NCBI GenBank assembly: GCA_002717625.1
Contig: PBEF01000002.1
Location: forward strand, 127,338-191,337
Source: Fidelibacterota bacterium
Lineage (GTDB): Bacteria > Fidelibacterota > Marinisomatia > SCGC-AAA003-L08 > D37C17
Direction: 5' to 3'
DNA: 64,000 nucleotides
The position numbers and the translations under genes were made by a program. A model generated the notes under the pieces. It did no database searches. It was given only the letters and a program-made list of their open reading frames with translations, and was not told the origin of the DNA. This document shows, piece by piece, positions 52,834 through 63,150 of this stretch (position 1 is the stretch's first letter; the number at the start of each line of letters is the position of its first letter).

Positions 52834-54890
52834 TGAATGAGACTTTGCAGATAGCAGCCTTCCTTTTATTACCTATATTATCATTTATTGTTTTAATATT
52901 TTTTGGTAAAAAATTAAATGGGCATTCATCTACTTTAGGTCTATCCCTAATGGGGCTTATGTTGTTGAATGCTTTAATATTAATAGTTAATGCAGAGCCA
53001 TACAACCTTACAGCGAAAACTTATGAAAAATGGTCAATTTATAATTCTTTTGAATGGTTCTCTACTGGTAATTTATCTGTTTATTTAGGTTATTATGTAG
53101 ACAACATAACAGCTATAATGTTATTAGTGGTAGCTCTTATAGGATTTCTTGTGCATCTATATTCTACGGAGTATATGAAAGGTGATCCCCGGTATTCTCG
53201 ATATTTTGCATTTTTAGGAATTTTTATATTTTCTATGAATGGTATAGTCCTTGCAGATTCTCTGATTATGATGTATATATTCTGGGAATTGGTAGGCTTA
53301 AGCTCTTTTCTTTTAATTGGATTTTGGTTTGAAAAAGATAGACCTCCTATGGCTGCTAATAAAGCATTCTTAACAAATAGAGTAGGAGATATAGGAATGT
53401 TTATTGGTATTATGATTCTTTATTTCCATGTAGGTTCATTTAATATTAAAGAAATTGTAGGCGGTGTTTCTGAAATGGATCCTGGTTTACTTACATTGGC
53501 AGGTTTATTAGTGTTTATGGGTGCAATTGGTAAGTCTGCACAGTTTCCATTGCATATTTGGCTTCCAGATGCTATGGAAGGGCCTACACCTGTTAGTGCC
53601 TTGATTCATGCTGCTACAATGGTTGCTGCTGGTGTCTATATGACATTTAGAATTTTTCCATTTTTAACTCCAGATGCTTTGGCTGTTGTTGCTGTAATTG
53701 GTGCTATAACAGCACTTATGGCAGCTATAACTGCTATTACAAGAAATGACATAAAAGCTGTTCTTGCATATTCTACAATTAGTCAGTTAGGATATATGAT
53801 TATGGCATTAGGTGTAGGTGCTCCAGTTTATGCATTTTTTCATTTAGTGACTCATGCAATGTTTAAAGCATGTTTATTCTTATGTAGTGGTTCAGTAATA
53901 CATGCTATGCATCATTCCTTACATCATCTAGATGATCATCATACAGATCCTCAAGATATGAGTAATATGGGTGGCTTAAAGGATAAAATGCCTATCACTC
54001 ATGCGGCTATGCTTATATCTACTTTAGCAATAGCTGGAGTTCCATTCTTTTCAGGTTTTTTATCTAAAGATGGGATTTTAGCAGCTGTTTTATCATATTA
54101 TTATAAATATGATGGATGGACAATTATTCTTCCAATTGCAGGTTTTGGGGCTGCGATGATTACAGCTTTTTATATGTTTAGGTTGATATTTAAAACTTTT
54201 TATGGGATACCAAAAAAGAAAGATATTTATAAGCATATACATGAATCTCCTTTAGCTATGACTATCCCTTTGATGTTATTGTCAGTCTTAAGTTTTGCCT
54301 TTGCTTTTACTGCCAATTTAAATCCATTGAAAAGCTGGGGATGGTTTAAGGCTTTAATTTATAAGTATGGAAAAAATCATAATTTTTTAAATATGAAATA
54401 CGTTAATAGCGGAATAGAATCAGCACATTATGATGCAATGTATTTATCGCTATTTGTTGCTTCTATAGGTATTGCATTATCTGTTTTAATCTATTATTTA
54501 AAGAAGGTAGATGTTGATAAAATAGCCAATTTATTTAATTTAGTAGGCCTTTATAGTTTATCTAAAAATAAATTTTATATTGATAAGATATATAATATGA
54601 TTTTCTATAAGCCGTTTTTATTTCAAACAAGGACAGCATCTTTTATTGATTGGGATATCTACGATCAAAAGATTGTTGATGCATGGGGTTGGATTACTTT
54701 GAAAATATCTAAATATACAGGAATTTCAGACTATAGTATACTTGATCAAAAGATTATTGATGGGACATCTCATTTAACGCAATATGTTTCAACAAAATTA
54801 AGAAAAACACAGTCAGGTGTAATACAAAATTATTTGCTTGGTGTATTGGCAATACTCGTTGTTTTTATAATAGTTATTAACCAAATATAA
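52833..54890 (+). CDS. nuoL: NADH-quinone oxidoreductase subunit L
   Basis: A 685-residue antiporter-like proton-pumping subunit with about 16 helices. It has the family's FWELVGLSSFLLIGFW motif with its key Glu, GAIGKSAQFPLHIWLPDAMEGPTPVSAL, and DIKAVLAYSTISQLGYM. The lateral C-terminal helix region (residues about 540-685) is present. Start overlaps nuoK; nuoM follows 12 bp later. Confidence 0.97.
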   Translation: MNETLQIAAFLLLPILSFIVLIFFGKKLNGHSSTLGLSLMGLMLLNALILIVNAEPYNLTAKTYEKWSIYNSFEWFSTGNLSVYLGYYVDNITAIMLLVVALIGFLVHLYSTEYMKGDPRYSRYFAFLGIFIFSMNGIVLADSLIMMYIFWELVGLSSFLLIGFWFEKDRPPMAANKAFLTNRVGDIGMFIGIMILYFHVGSFNIKEIVGGVSEMDPGLLTLAGLLVFMGAIGKSAQFPLHIWLPDAMEGPTPVSALIHAATMVAAGVYMTFRIFPFLTPDALAVVAVIGAITALMAAITAITRNDIKAVLAYSTISQLGYMIMALGVGAPVYAFFHLVTHAMFKACLFLCSGSVIHAMHHSLHHLDDHHTDPQDMSNMGGLKDKMPITHAAMLISTLAIAGVPFFSGFLSKDGILAAVLSYYYKYDGWTIILPIAGFGAAMITAFYMFRLIFKTFYGIPKKKDIYKHIHESPLAMTIPLMLLSVLSFAFAFTANLNPLKSWGWFKALIYKYGKNHNFLNMKYVNSGIESAHYDAMYLSLFVASIGIALSVLIYYLKKVDVDKIANLFNLVGLYSLSKNKFYIDKIYNMIFYKPFLFQTRTASFIDWDIYDQKIVDAWGWITLKISKYTGISDYSILDQKIIDGTSHLTQYVSTKLRKTQSGVIQNYLLGVLAILVVFIIVINQI

Positions 54891-54902
54891 GAATAGGACA
54901 TT

Positions 54903-56483
54903 ATGGAAAATTATATATTAACATTATTAATATTTTTACCAGTTTTAGGTGCGATTTTGATGCTTCCTGCATCAAAATATATTAAAGTTCCTAATATTGT
55001 TAAATATATAGCTTTAGCTACAACTGGAATACAGATTCTTCTTGCAGCTTGGCTGTATATGAATTTTGACCCTTCATTATCTGTAATGGAATCACCGTTC
55101 ACTGTTCAATTAAAATGGATAGAACATTTTAATATTGAGTATTTTGTAGGGGTTGATGGCTTAAGTATACCTATGGTTCTTTTAACTGCATTATTATCTT
55201 TTATATGCATCTTGGCAAGTTGGAACATTGAAAAAAAGACTCTTGGATATTTTTCATTGTTTTTATTACTTGATGCTGGCATGATGGGGGTATTTTTAGC
55301 ATTAGATTTTTTCTTATTCTATATTTTTTGGGAAGTGATGTTGTTACCTATGTATTTTCTTATTGGTATATGGGGTGGCCCTCAGCGTCACTATGCTGCA
55401 ATTAAGTTCTTTTTATATACTTTATTTGGCTCACTGTTTATGTTGCTTGCGATGATTGGGTTATGGTATTTTACAGCTCCGTTTAATGGTGGCGATGGAA
55501 CTTTTAATTTAATTAGGTTGATTGAATTAGCCCCTCAGATAGATGCACAATTATGGGGTTGGAATGTGCAGTGGTTATTATGGATAGCATTATTTATTGG
55601 TTTTGCAATTAAAGTTCCTGTATTCCCTTTCCATACATGGCTACCTTTAGCTCACGTAGAAGCACCAACTGCAATATCAGTTATACTTGCAGGTGTACTT
55701 TTAAAAATGGGCACATATGGCTTACTTAGGATAAGTTACCCGCTTTTACCTGGTGAAGTTGTCGCCTTTTCTTATACTCTGGCAATACTGGGAGTAATAA
55801 ATATATTATGGGGAGCAATGTGTGCTATCGCTCAAATTGATTTGAAAAAAATGGTTGCGTATTCATCTGTCAGCCATATGGGTTACGTTTTATTGGGGAT
55901 GTCAGCTGCTGTTAGTCCAAGTTTAGCCGGTGCTGAAGCTGGCTTAAATGGTGCTGTGATGCAAATGTTTAATCATGGTACGATTACAGCAATGCTATTC
56001 TTGTTGGTTGGAGTATTATATGATCAAGCGCATCATAGATGGATTGTTTATCCAGAAAATCATGAGAACCAAGAATTAGCAGGAAAACTAGCTTTTGGTG
56101 GCTTAGCATCACAAATGCCAATATTTTCAGCTTTTGTTGCACTTGCATTTTTTGCAGGACTTGGTTTGCCTGCATTATCAGGTTTCATAAGTGAAGCTTT
56201 ATGTTTTATAGGTGGTTTTAGTGCATTTAGATTAGTAACAGCTATTGGTACTTTAGGTATTTTACTTGGTGCTGTTTATTTATTAAGAGCGTATCAAAGA
56301 GTATTTTTAGGTCCTTTAAATTCATCATATGCTGATTTAAAAGATATAAATTTACGAGAGTTAGGAACAGTTGTTCCTATAGCATTTTTGGTTTTATTAT
56401 TTGGAGTATTTCCAAAACCATTGGTTGATATGGTAAGTAGCTCAATTAGTTCACTTGTTTCCATTATTCAGGGAGCAATGTAG
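54903..56483 (+). CDS. nuoM: NADH-quinone oxidoreductase subunit M
   Basis: A 526-residue antiporter-like subunit with 14 helices. Motifs are FVGVDGLSIPMVLLTALLSF, FYIFWEVMLLPMYFLIGIWGG (key Glu), KVPVFPFHTWLPLAHVEAPT and DLKKMVAYSSVSHMGYVLLG. It pumps protons together with NuoL and NuoN. Three bases separate it from nuoN. Confidence 0.97.
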   Translation: MENYILTLLIFLPVLGAILMLPASKYIKVPNIVKYIALATTGIQILLAAWLYMNFDPSLSVMESPFTVQLKWIEHFNIEYFVGVDGLSIPMVLLTALLSFICILASWNIEKKTLGYFSLFLLLDAGMMGVFLALDFFLFYIFWEVMLLPMYFLIGIWGGPQRHYAAIKFFLYTLFGSLFMLLAMIGLWYFTAPFNGGDGTFNLIRLIELAPQIDAQLWGWNVQWLLWIALFIGFAIKVPVFPFHTWLPLAHVEAPTAISVILAGVLLKMGTYGLLRISYPLLPGEVVAFSYTLAILGVINILWGAMCAIAQIDLKKMVAYSSVSHMGYVLLGMSAAVSPSLAGAEAGLNGAVMQMFNHGTITAMLFLLVGVLYDQAHHRWIVYPENHENQELAGKLAFGGLASQMPIFSAFVALAFFAGLGLPALSGFISEALCFIGGFSAFRLVTAIGTLGILLGAVYLLRAYQRVFLGPLNSSYADLKDINLRELGTVVPIAFLVLLFGVFPKPLVDMVSSSISSLVSIIQGAM

Positions 56484-56486
56484 TAG

Positions 56487-57941
56487 ATGAATAATCTTCA
56501 AAGCATACAATATTTTTTACCAGAATTACTAATTGTACAATTAGCTTTATCAATTATTATATTAGATCTATTGTCACTTAAAAGATGGGTTAATATATGT
56601 GTTTATATAGGTTTAGGGTGCTCTGCTTTGCTTCTATGTCAACTATCATCTCCCATTGATGGCTTTCATATTTTTAATGGTATGTTAATTAATGATTCAT
56701 TTTCTTATTATTTTAAGTGGATTATTTTAATTTCTACAGCTTCTATTATTGTTATATCTAATTACTCAAAAGAGCTCGATAGAGAGTATTCAGTAGAGTT
56801 TAATGCTATGATATTATTTGTTTTACTTGGAATGTTTTTGATGACAAATTCTATAGATTTACTGATGATTTATCTATCTATAGAACTTGTTAGTATTCCA
56901 TCTTATGTGCTTGCGGGTATATTAAAAAATGATAAGAAATCTAATGAGGCATCATTAAAGTATGTTATATTTGGCTCTTTTGCTTCTGGCTTAATGCTGT
57001 TTGGTTTAAGTTGGCTTTATGGGATTTCTGGATCAACAAATATTTACGATATATATAATTCATTAGCTCTCGTTGAAAGCCCTTACATGATATATATATC
57101 ATTAATGCTTATACTTGTTGGCTTTGGGTATAAAATATCAATGGCTCCTTTACACTATTGGACTCCAGATGTTTATGAGGGTTCTCCAACAGTTGTAACA
57201 GCATTCTTTTCTGTAGCACCAAAAGCTGCAGGTTTTGCAATACTTATTAGAACATTCTCAATATTATTTACAGATGCAAATTCTTTATCTGTTAATACAT
57301 TTCCTATACATAATGTGAATTGGTCTCTTGTAGTTGCTGTTTTATCTGCAATCACTATGTCTATAGGTAATTTGTTAGCGCTAAAACAGGATAATGTGAA
57401 AAGGATGCTAGCTTATTCAACAATATCACACGTTGGTTTTATGTTGATGGCCTTTTCAACAACGTCAGTAGAAGGCAACATAGGAATTATGTTCTATTTG
57501 GCTATGTATATGTTTATGAATTTATCAGCATTTTTTATGGTTATTCATGTAGAAAATAATTTTAATGTAAAAAATATAGAAGATTGGTCAGGAATAGGAT
57601 ATAAATCACCTGTTTTATCAATATTTATGGTTTTATCATTAGTATCTTTAGCAGGTCTTCCTCCAACTTCTGGTTTTGTTGGAAAGGTGTATTTGTTTAG
57701 AACATTATTTGCAACTGAGCAATTTTATTGGCTTGGTATAGTTGCAATATTAAATAGTGTTATATCTTTATACTATTATTTTAAAATTGTAAAAAGCATG
57801 TATTTTAGCGAAAAGGTAATTGAAGAAAAAGAAAACATACAAGCCCCTGTTTATACTCTGATCGTACTGTTTTCTGCACAAAATATATTGTTCTATATGT
57901 ATTGGTCAGATTTATATAATTATATAAAAGGCTTATTTTAA
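56487..57941 (+). CDS. nuoN: NADH-quinone oxidoreductase subunit N
   Basis: A 484-residue antiporter-like subunit. Motifs are LLMIYLSIELVSIPSYVLAG (key Glu), KISMAPLHYWTPDVYEGSPT, and NVKRMLAYSTISHVGFMLM. It completes an 11-subunit set (A-D, H-N). The thioesterase gene starts 2 bp after the stop. Confidence 0.97.
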   Translation: MNNLQSIQYFLPELLIVQLALSIIILDLLSLKRWVNICVYIGLGCSALLLCQLSSPIDGFHIFNGMLINDSFSYYFKWIILISTASIIVISNYSKELDREYSVEFNAMILFVLLGMFLMTNSIDLLMIYLSIELVSIPSYVLAGILKNDKKSNEASLKYVIFGSFASGLMLFGLSWLYGISGSTNIYDIYNSLALVESPYMIYISLMLILVGFGYKISMAPLHYWTPDVYEGSPTVVTAFFSVAPKAAGFAILIRTFSILFTDANSLSVNTFPIHNVNWSLVVAVLSAITMSIGNLLALKQDNVKRMLAYSTISHVGFMLMAFSTTSVEGNIGIMFYLAMYMFMNLSAFFMVIHVENNFNVKNIEDWSGIGYKSPVLSIFMVLSLVSLAGLPPTSGFVGKVYLFRTLFATEQFYWLGIVAILNSVISLYYYFKIVKSMYFSEKVIEEKENIQAPVYTLIVLFSAQNILFYMYWSDLYNYIKGLF

Positions 57942-57943
57942 GA

Positions 57944-58429
57944 TTGGAAAAAGTAAAATTCGTAAAAGATTCTCAAGTGATTATGCATGAGCTTGTATTA
58001 CCAAATGATACAAATTTACTAGGTAATGTTTTAGGTGGCCGTGTTATGCATTTAATGGATATTTGCGCTGCAATGTCAGCGTATAAGCATGCAAGACGCC
58101 CAGTGGTGACAGCTTCTGTAGATCATCTTGATTTTTTAGCTCCTGCTAAAAAAGGAGATATACTTATTTTAAAATCTTCTGTTAACTTTACTCATCAAAC
58201 TTCTATGGAGGTTGGGGTTAGAATAGAAGCTGAAACTCCATTAACAGGGAAGGTGTATCATACAGCAACTGCATATTTAACTTTTGTTGCATTAAATGAT
58301 AACAATAAACCTACTAGAATTCCACTTGTGAATCCTGAAACTGATAAAGAAAAGTATAGATTTAAAGAAGCTCAAAGAAGACATAAAGAAAGAATTAATA
58401 GACTTAAAGAATTGAAAAATAAAAAATGA
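57944..58429 (+). CDS. Hot-dog acyl-CoA thioesterase (YciA/BACH-like)
   Basis: A 161-residue single hot-dog domain protein. The signature is VMHELVLPNDTNLLGNVLGG followed by MHLMDICAAMSAYKHAR, containing the catalytic Asn/Asp region. HLDFLAPAKKGDILILKSSVNFTHQTSMEV is the central strand-turn-strand. It hydrolyses acyl-CoAs to free acids and CoA. A TTG start lies 2 bp after nuoN, and nqrA overlaps the stop by 4 bp, so it sits inside the nuo-nqr transcription unit. A link to the respiratory complexes is not obvious. Confidence 0.88.
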   Translation: MEKVKFVKDSQVIMHELVLPNDTNLLGNVLGGRVMHLMDICAAMSAYKHARRPVVTASVDHLDFLAPAKKGDILILKSSVNFTHQTSMEVGVRIEAETPLTGKVYHTATAYLTFVALNDNNKPTRIPLVNPETDKEKYRFKEAQRRHKERINRLKELKNKK

Positions 58430-59739
58430 ATTCATTTAAAATAACCAAAGGTCATAATCTAAAGTTATCAGGAATTCCATCAAAAAAAATAATTGATGTG
58501 AAGTCCCCATCCTCTATATTTTTTCATCCATCTTCTATAAAAAATATAAAAACAAAGTTACTTGTAAAAGAGGGAGATAGTGTTAAAGTTGGTTCTCCAT
58601 TGTTTTATGATAAAAAAAATGAAAAAGTTTTATTTGTAAGTAGTTGTTCTGGAACTGTAAAAAAGATACAGTTTGGACAAAGACGAATAGTAGAAATTAT
58701 TGAAATCGAGAATGATAAAAAAAATATAGTTTTTGATAATCTTGATAGAGACGTGAGTAAGGAAAATTTCTTAAAATCTGGCTTATGGCCTTATTTAAGG
58801 CAAAAGCCATATTCAAAGATCCCTCATTATTCTATAAATCCAAAGTCGATTTATATATCAGCGATGCCTACAGAGCCATTTGCTCTTAATTATGAATCTT
58901 TAATGAAGAATAGCATCAAGTCTATTCAGTTAGGAATAGATGTGTTAAAGAAAATCTTTGATTGTGAAATTAATTTTACAAGCTTAAACGAAAGTATCTT
59001 TTCTAATTTATCTAATGTTAATCACTACAGTTTTAATAATCTCCACCCAGCTGGGAATATAGGTGTGCAAATTCATCATATTGACCCAATAAAAAACGGT
59101 GATGATATTCGTTTTTATTTAACTTTACAGGATTTAGTTCGTATTGGAGAATTCTTTAATATGAAAGATTATCCCAATTTAAGATATATCAGTATTGGTG
59201 GTAATGGTATAGATAATCAAGCTATCTATAAAGTTTTAATAGGTACTTCAATTCAAGATATTATAGATTCTGATTTATCGAAGGATATACAGATTATTTC
59301 AGGTGATGTTTTAAATGGAAAAATAACAGTAAAAGATAATTCATTAAATTTTCATGATGAAGTTTTATCTATGATTAAAAATGATAATAAACGTCAATTT
59401 TTAGGTTGGTTGATGCCTGGATTTAAAAAATATAGTTTAACAAAAGCATTCTTTTCTAAATTGTTAAATAATAAAGGTTCTGAATTATCTACAAATAAAA
59501 ATGGTAGTATTCGTACAATTGTTCCTATGGGAAATTGGGATAGGGTTATGGCTATGAATATTATGTCTGAATATTTAGTGAAAAGTATATTGGCTAATGA
59601 TATTGATATGATGGAAAAGTTGGGAATTTATGAGTGTTCTCCTGAAGATTTTTCTTTATGCGCATTTATATGCCAGTCAAAAGTTGAAGTCTCTAAAATT
59701 ATAGAAGATGGTTTAGATATTATGGAGAGTGAGGCATAA
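58426..59739 (+). CDS. nqrA: Na+-translocating NADH-quinone reductase subunit A
   Basis: A 437-residue soluble subunit of the Nqr complex, which pumps Na+ while oxidising NADH. Evidence includes the N-terminal LKLSGIPSKKIIDVKSPSS, the lipoyl-like VKEGDSVKVGSPLFYDKK (about 46-63), HPAGNIGVQIHHIDPI and the C-terminal ECSPEDFSLCAFICQSKVEV, which marks NqrA. It opens the nqr genes and overlaps both neighbours. Confidence 0.95.
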   Translation: MNSFKITKGHNLKLSGIPSKKIIDVKSPSSIFFHPSSIKNIKTKLLVKEGDSVKVGSPLFYDKKNEKVLFVSSCSGTVKKIQFGQRRIVEIIEIENDKKNIVFDNLDRDVSKENFLKSGLWPYLRQKPYSKIPHYSINPKSIYISAMPTEPFALNYESLMKNSIKSIQLGIDVLKKIFDCEINFTSLNESIFSNLSNVNHYSFNNLHPAGNIGVQIHHIDPIKNGDDIRFYLTLQDLVRIGEFFNMKDYPNLRYISIGGNGIDNQAIYKVLIGTSIQDIIDSDLSKDIQIISGDVLNGKITVKDNSLNFHDEVLSMIKNDNKRQFLGWLMPGFKKYSLTKAFFSKLLNNKGSELSTNKNGSIRTIVPMGNWDRVMAMNIMSEYLVKSILANDIDMMEKLGIYECSPEDFSLCAFICQSKVEVSKIIEDGLDIMESEA

Positions 59740-60866
59740 TGCTTAGAAAATTATTAGATAATGTAGAACAAAAAATTCTTAGTAATGAGAAGTTAAAAAA
59801 ATTCCATCCATTGCATGATGCCCTTGATACTTTTTTATATAGCACTAACACCAAAACAGAGCATGCCCCATATGTAAGAGACGCAATTGATTTAAAACGT
59901 ACTATGATTTTAGTTGTTTTAGCTCTTCTTCCAGCATTCTTCTTTGGTACTTATAATGTAGGATTACAATCTCCTGAAGTTGTAGATAAAGATTTTTTGA
60001 CATGTTTTTTATATGGATTGAAAATAGTTCTTCCTATGTATTTGATTGTTTTTGCAGTAGGAGGCTTATTTGAGGCTATTTTTGCAGTAATTAGAGGACA
60101 TGAAATTAATGAAGGGTTTTTAGTGACGGGTTTTTTGATTCCTCTTACAATGCCGCCAACAGTACCTTTGTGGATGTTGGCTGTAGCAACAATTTTTGGA
60201 GTAGTAATTGGTAAGGAAATTTTTGGAGGAACAGGATATAATATTTTTAATCCAGCATTAACTGCTAGAGCATTTTTGTTTTTTGCGTATCCATCCTATA
60301 TGTCTGGAAATAAACCTTGGATAGCTCCTTTAGATGGACTTTCTCAAGCAACACCATTATTACAAAAATCATCAAACTTAGATATTACGTATAGTTGGTG
60401 GGACATGTTTTATGGCTACATTCCAGGGTCCGTTGGAGAAACTTCAACGTTAGCTATATTAATAGGGGCCTTTGTATTACTGATAACTGGAATTGGTAGC
60501 TGGAGAGTGATGTTATCTACATGCCTGGGCCTTATCTTTACTTCAACATTATTAAATCAATTAACTGGAGTTTCAGATAACCCTATGCTTGGATTAACAG
60601 CTTTAGAGCATTTTGTTATGGGTGGCTTTGCTTTCGGTATGGTTTTTATGGCAACAGATCCTGTATCAAGTGCTCAGACAAATAAAGGGAGATGGTTTTA
60701 TGGTTTATTAATTGGCTTTATGGCAATAGTTATACGTTGTATTAATCCTGCCTATCCAGAGGGTATGATGTTGGCTATTTTATTTGCAAATGCATTTGCT
60801 CCTTTATTTGATTATTTTGTTATACAGTCTCATGTTAAAGGTAGACAATTATCTTATGAAGAATAA
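59739..60866 (+). CDS. nqrB: Na+-translocating NADH-quinone reductase subunit B
   Basis: A 375-residue membrane subunit with about ten helices. It carries covalent FMN on a Thr, and APLDGLSQATPLLQ matches the expected DG-S-AT site, although one position (Gln for the more usual Gly) differs from what I recall. ALEHFVMGGFAFGMVFMATDPVSS and GMMLAILFANAFAPLFDYFVI are Nqr/Rnf-family signatures. It overlaps the real nqrC start by 11 bp. Confidence 0.95.
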   Translation: MLRKLLDNVEQKILSNEKLKKFHPLHDALDTFLYSTNTKTEHAPYVRDAIDLKRTMILVVLALLPAFFFGTYNVGLQSPEVVDKDFLTCFLYGLKIVLPMYLIVFAVGGLFEAIFAVIRGHEINEGFLVTGFLIPLTMPPTVPLWMLAVATIFGVVIGKEIFGGTGYNIFNPALTARAFLFFAYPSYMSGNKPWIAPLDGLSQATPLLQKSSNLDITYSWWDMFYGYIPGSVGETSTLAILIGAFVLLITGIGSWRVMLSTCLGLIFTSTLLNQLTGVSDNPMLGLTALEHFVMGGFAFGMVFMATDPVSSAQTNKGRWFYGLLIGFMAIVIRCINPAYPEGMMLAILFANAFAPLFDYFVIQSHVKGRQLSYEE

Positions 60867-61566
60867 GTACGCATTTATATTAACCATTACAGTGATTTGT
60901 AGTTTATTGCTTTCATTAGTATCTGAAGTATTAAAGGAACGTCAAAGTAAAAATATTGCAATTGATAGAAAAAAAAATATATTAAGCGCTGTAGGTGTTG
61001 ATATAAGTAAGTTTTCTATTCTAGATATAGATCAATATTTTATTGATAATATTGATACGTTGATTATAACAACAGAAGGTTCTGTTGTTAATAATATATC
61101 TATAGAATCTCTTTTTGAAAAAGAGAATAGTCAGACAGGCGAAATTAAATATTTCGATCAAAAAGAAGAAGAATTTTTACCTATTTATACTGAAAAGGCT
61201 TCTAAGGCAATTATTTTACCTGTATCAGGTAAAGGTTTATGGGGCTCATTGTATGGATATTTTGCATTAGATGCAGATAATTTTTCTACTGTTAAAGGGA
61301 TAACTTTTTATAAGCATAAAGAAACACCTGGTCTTGGAGCAGAAATTTCAGAAAAATGGTTTCAATCAAATTTTATTGGGAAGGAAATTTATGGCAATGA
61401 TGTTTTAACATCTATTAATGTTACAAAGGCAGGCTTAGCTGATAAATCTGCTTTACATGAAGTAGATGGAATTAGCGGTGCAACAATAACAAGTAACGGT
61501 GTTACTGATTTGTTAAAGAGAGATTTAAAACGATATGAACCATACTTTATTAAAAATAAGAAATGA
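60856..61566 (+). CDS. nqrC: Na+-translocating NADH-quinone reductase subunit C
   Basis: A 236-residue subunit with one N-terminal helix and a periplasmic FMN-binding domain. The FMN Thr is in [12 protein letters not shown] near residue 205. [13 protein letters not shown] and [16 protein letters not shown] are typical. The ATG at 60856 (MKNKYAFIL) is chosen over the longer frame (from 60784) because the extra residues read the nqrB sequence in another frame and would put non-family sequence before the helix. Confidence 0.94.
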   Translation: MKNKYAFILTITVICSLLLSLVSEVLKERQSKNIAIDRKKNILSAVGVDISKFSILDIDQYFIDNIDTLIITTEGSVVNNISIESLFEKENSQTGEIKYFDQKEEEFLPIYTEKASKAIILPVSGKGLWGSLYGYFALDADNFSTVKGITFYKHKETPGLGAEISEKWFQSNFIGKEIYGNDVLTSINVTKAGLADKSALHEVDGISGATITSNGVTDLLKRDLKRYEPYFIKNKK

Positions 61567-62156
61567 AAAATAAAAAAACATTCATAGATCCACTTGTAGA
61601 TAATAATCCTATAACAAGACAAGTGTTAGGGATTTGTTCTGCTCTTGCTGTAACTGTAAAAGTAGAACAGGCGTTGGTAATGACATTTGCTCTAACTTTT
61701 GTTCTTGTGATGTCTAATGTCAGTGTCTCTTTGCTTCGGAAGTATATTCCCTCTAGTATACGAATTATAGTTCAATTAACAATTATTTCAACTTTGGTAA
61801 CTTTAATAGACCAGTTTTTAAAGGCATATATGTATGATATTAGCAAACCTATGAGTGTCTTTATAGCGCTTATTATAACAAATTGCATTGTAATGGGACG
61901 AGCAGATGCTTATGCGATGCAGAATAACGTTAAAGATTCGTTTTTAGATGGATTTGGAAATGCTCTTGGATATGGAATAATTCTTGTTCTTGTTGCATTT
62001 TTTAGAGAACTTCTAGGTTTTGGAACAATATTCGACATTAAAATATTACCAGATTTTTTAAATAATGGATTAATGTTATTGGCTCCTGGAGCTTTTATAA
62101 TTTTAGGATTGATTATCTGGGCACAAAGGTCTATTACAAATTTTGTAGAGGAATAA
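61563..62156 (+). CDS. nqrD: Na+-translocating NADH-quinone reductase subunit D
   Basis: A 197-residue six-helix membrane subunit. The two Cys that (with NqrE) bind a membrane-embedded [2Fe-2S] centre are in [10 protein letters not shown] and [32 protein letters not shown] is also typical. It overlaps nqrC by 4 bp; one base separates it from nqrE. Confidence 0.96.
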   Translation: MKNKKTFIDPLVDNNPITRQVLGICSALAVTVKVEQALVMTFALTFVLVMSNVSVSLLRKYIPSSIRIIVQLTIISTLVTLIDQFLKAYMYDISKPMSVFIALIITNCIVMGRADAYAMQNNVKDSFLDGFGNALGYGIILVLVAFFRELLGFGTIFDIKILPDFLNNGLMLLAPGAFIILGLIIWAQRSITNFVEE

Positions 62157-62157
62157 A

Positions 62158-62784
62158 ATGGATTTATTGGTACACTATTTAAGTTTAGCAACAAAAGCAA
62201 TTTTTATAGAGAATATACTTTTAGCATATTTTCTTGGAATGTGTTCATTTTTAGCTATATCTAAAAATGTTGAAGCCTCAATGGGTATAGGTAAAGCTGT
62301 TATATTCGTTAATGGTATAACAGTACCTTTAAACTGGGTAATAAAAACTTATTTGTTAGATGATGGCGCATTATCTTGGACTGGGATTGAATCTCTTGCT
62401 AGTGTTGATTTATCATTTTTAACATTTATTTGCTTTATTGCAACAATTGCTGCACTTGTTCAATTTGTTGAAATGTTTATAGATAAATTTAGTCCTTCAT
62501 TATATAACTCTTTAGGTATATTCTTGCCACTTATTACAGTGAATTGTTCTATTCTAGGAGCATCTGTATTTATGGATGAAAGAGGTTATACACTTGGAGA
62601 ATCTGCGGTTTTTGGTGTTAGTGCTGGTGTTGGTTTTTACTTAGCAATTGTATGTATGGCCGCAATTCGATTTAAACTAAGATATTCAAATATTCCTGAT
62701 GGTTTAAAAGGACTTGGTATAACGATGATTTTAACAGGGCTTTTATCAATGGCTTATTTATCATTTTCAGGAATTCAATTATAG
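62158..62784 (+). CDS. nqrE: Na+-translocating NADH-quinone reductase subunit E
   Basis: A 208-residue six-helix subunit, the inverted partner of NqrD. The cluster Cys are in [13 protein letters not shown] and [26 protein letters not shown] opens the first helix as expected. A short unknown gene, absent from the usual nqr order, follows 15 bp later. Confidence 0.96.
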   Translation: MDLLVHYLSLATKAIFIENILLAYFLGMCSFLAISKNVEASMGIGKAVIFVNGITVPLNWVIKTYLLDDGALSWTGIESLASVDLSFLTFICFIATIAALVQFVEMFIDKFSPSLYNSLGIFLPLITVNCSILGASVFMDERGYTLGESAVFGVSAGVGFYLAIVCMAAIRFKLRYSNIPDGLKGLGITMILTGLLSMAYLSFSGIQL

Positions 62785-62799
62785 GAGAAATATAATATT

Positions 62800-63144
62800 A
62801 TGAAAAAGAATAAATTGTTTGCTCTAGGTGCTTTAGGTGTTTTAGGTGTTGTAGTGGCTGCTATTAACTTAGCAATAGGTATTTTCCTTATTAAGATACT
62901 TTGGACTACTATTGCTGAGGCTTTATTTTCTAAGCTTGTTGAATCTGGCCAAATAAGTACATCAATGTCTTGGAAAGATGCATTCTGGATAGGACTTTTT
63001 CTATATTTTGTAATAAGAGCATTTGCTGGAAACTTATTAAATGTAACAAAAGAAGGAAATAAAACAACTGTTAGCATGGGAGATTCAGATGCAACTATTC
63101 ATGGTAAAGATTCAGAAAATAAGAAAGAAAATAATAAAGATTAA
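62800..63144 (+). CDS. Small membrane protein inserted between nqrE and nqrF
   Basis: A 114-residue protein with two predicted membrane helices (about 5-35 and 60-80) and a hydrophilic, Lys/Asp/Glu-rich C-terminal tail (about 85-114). It is Gly- and Ala-rich in the first helix. No known family was recognised. It sits between nqrE and nqrF, 15 and 6 bp away, in an otherwise canonical nqrABCDEF order, and has a GGAG ribosome site, so it is probably expressed with the complex. It may be an assembly factor or accessory subunit; this is inference. Confidence 0.75.
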   Translation: MKKNKLFALGALGVLGVVVAAINLAIGIFLIKILWTTIAEALFSKLVESGQISTSMSWKDAFWIGLFLYFVIRAFAGNLLNVTKEGNKTTVSMGDSDATIHGKDSENKKENNKD

Positions 63145-63150
63145 TAAATT

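Noticed and set aside
60784-60855. 24-residue N-terminal extension of nqrC
   Set aside because: The region is coding for nqrB in another frame; the ATG at 60856 gives the usual one-helix NqrC start.
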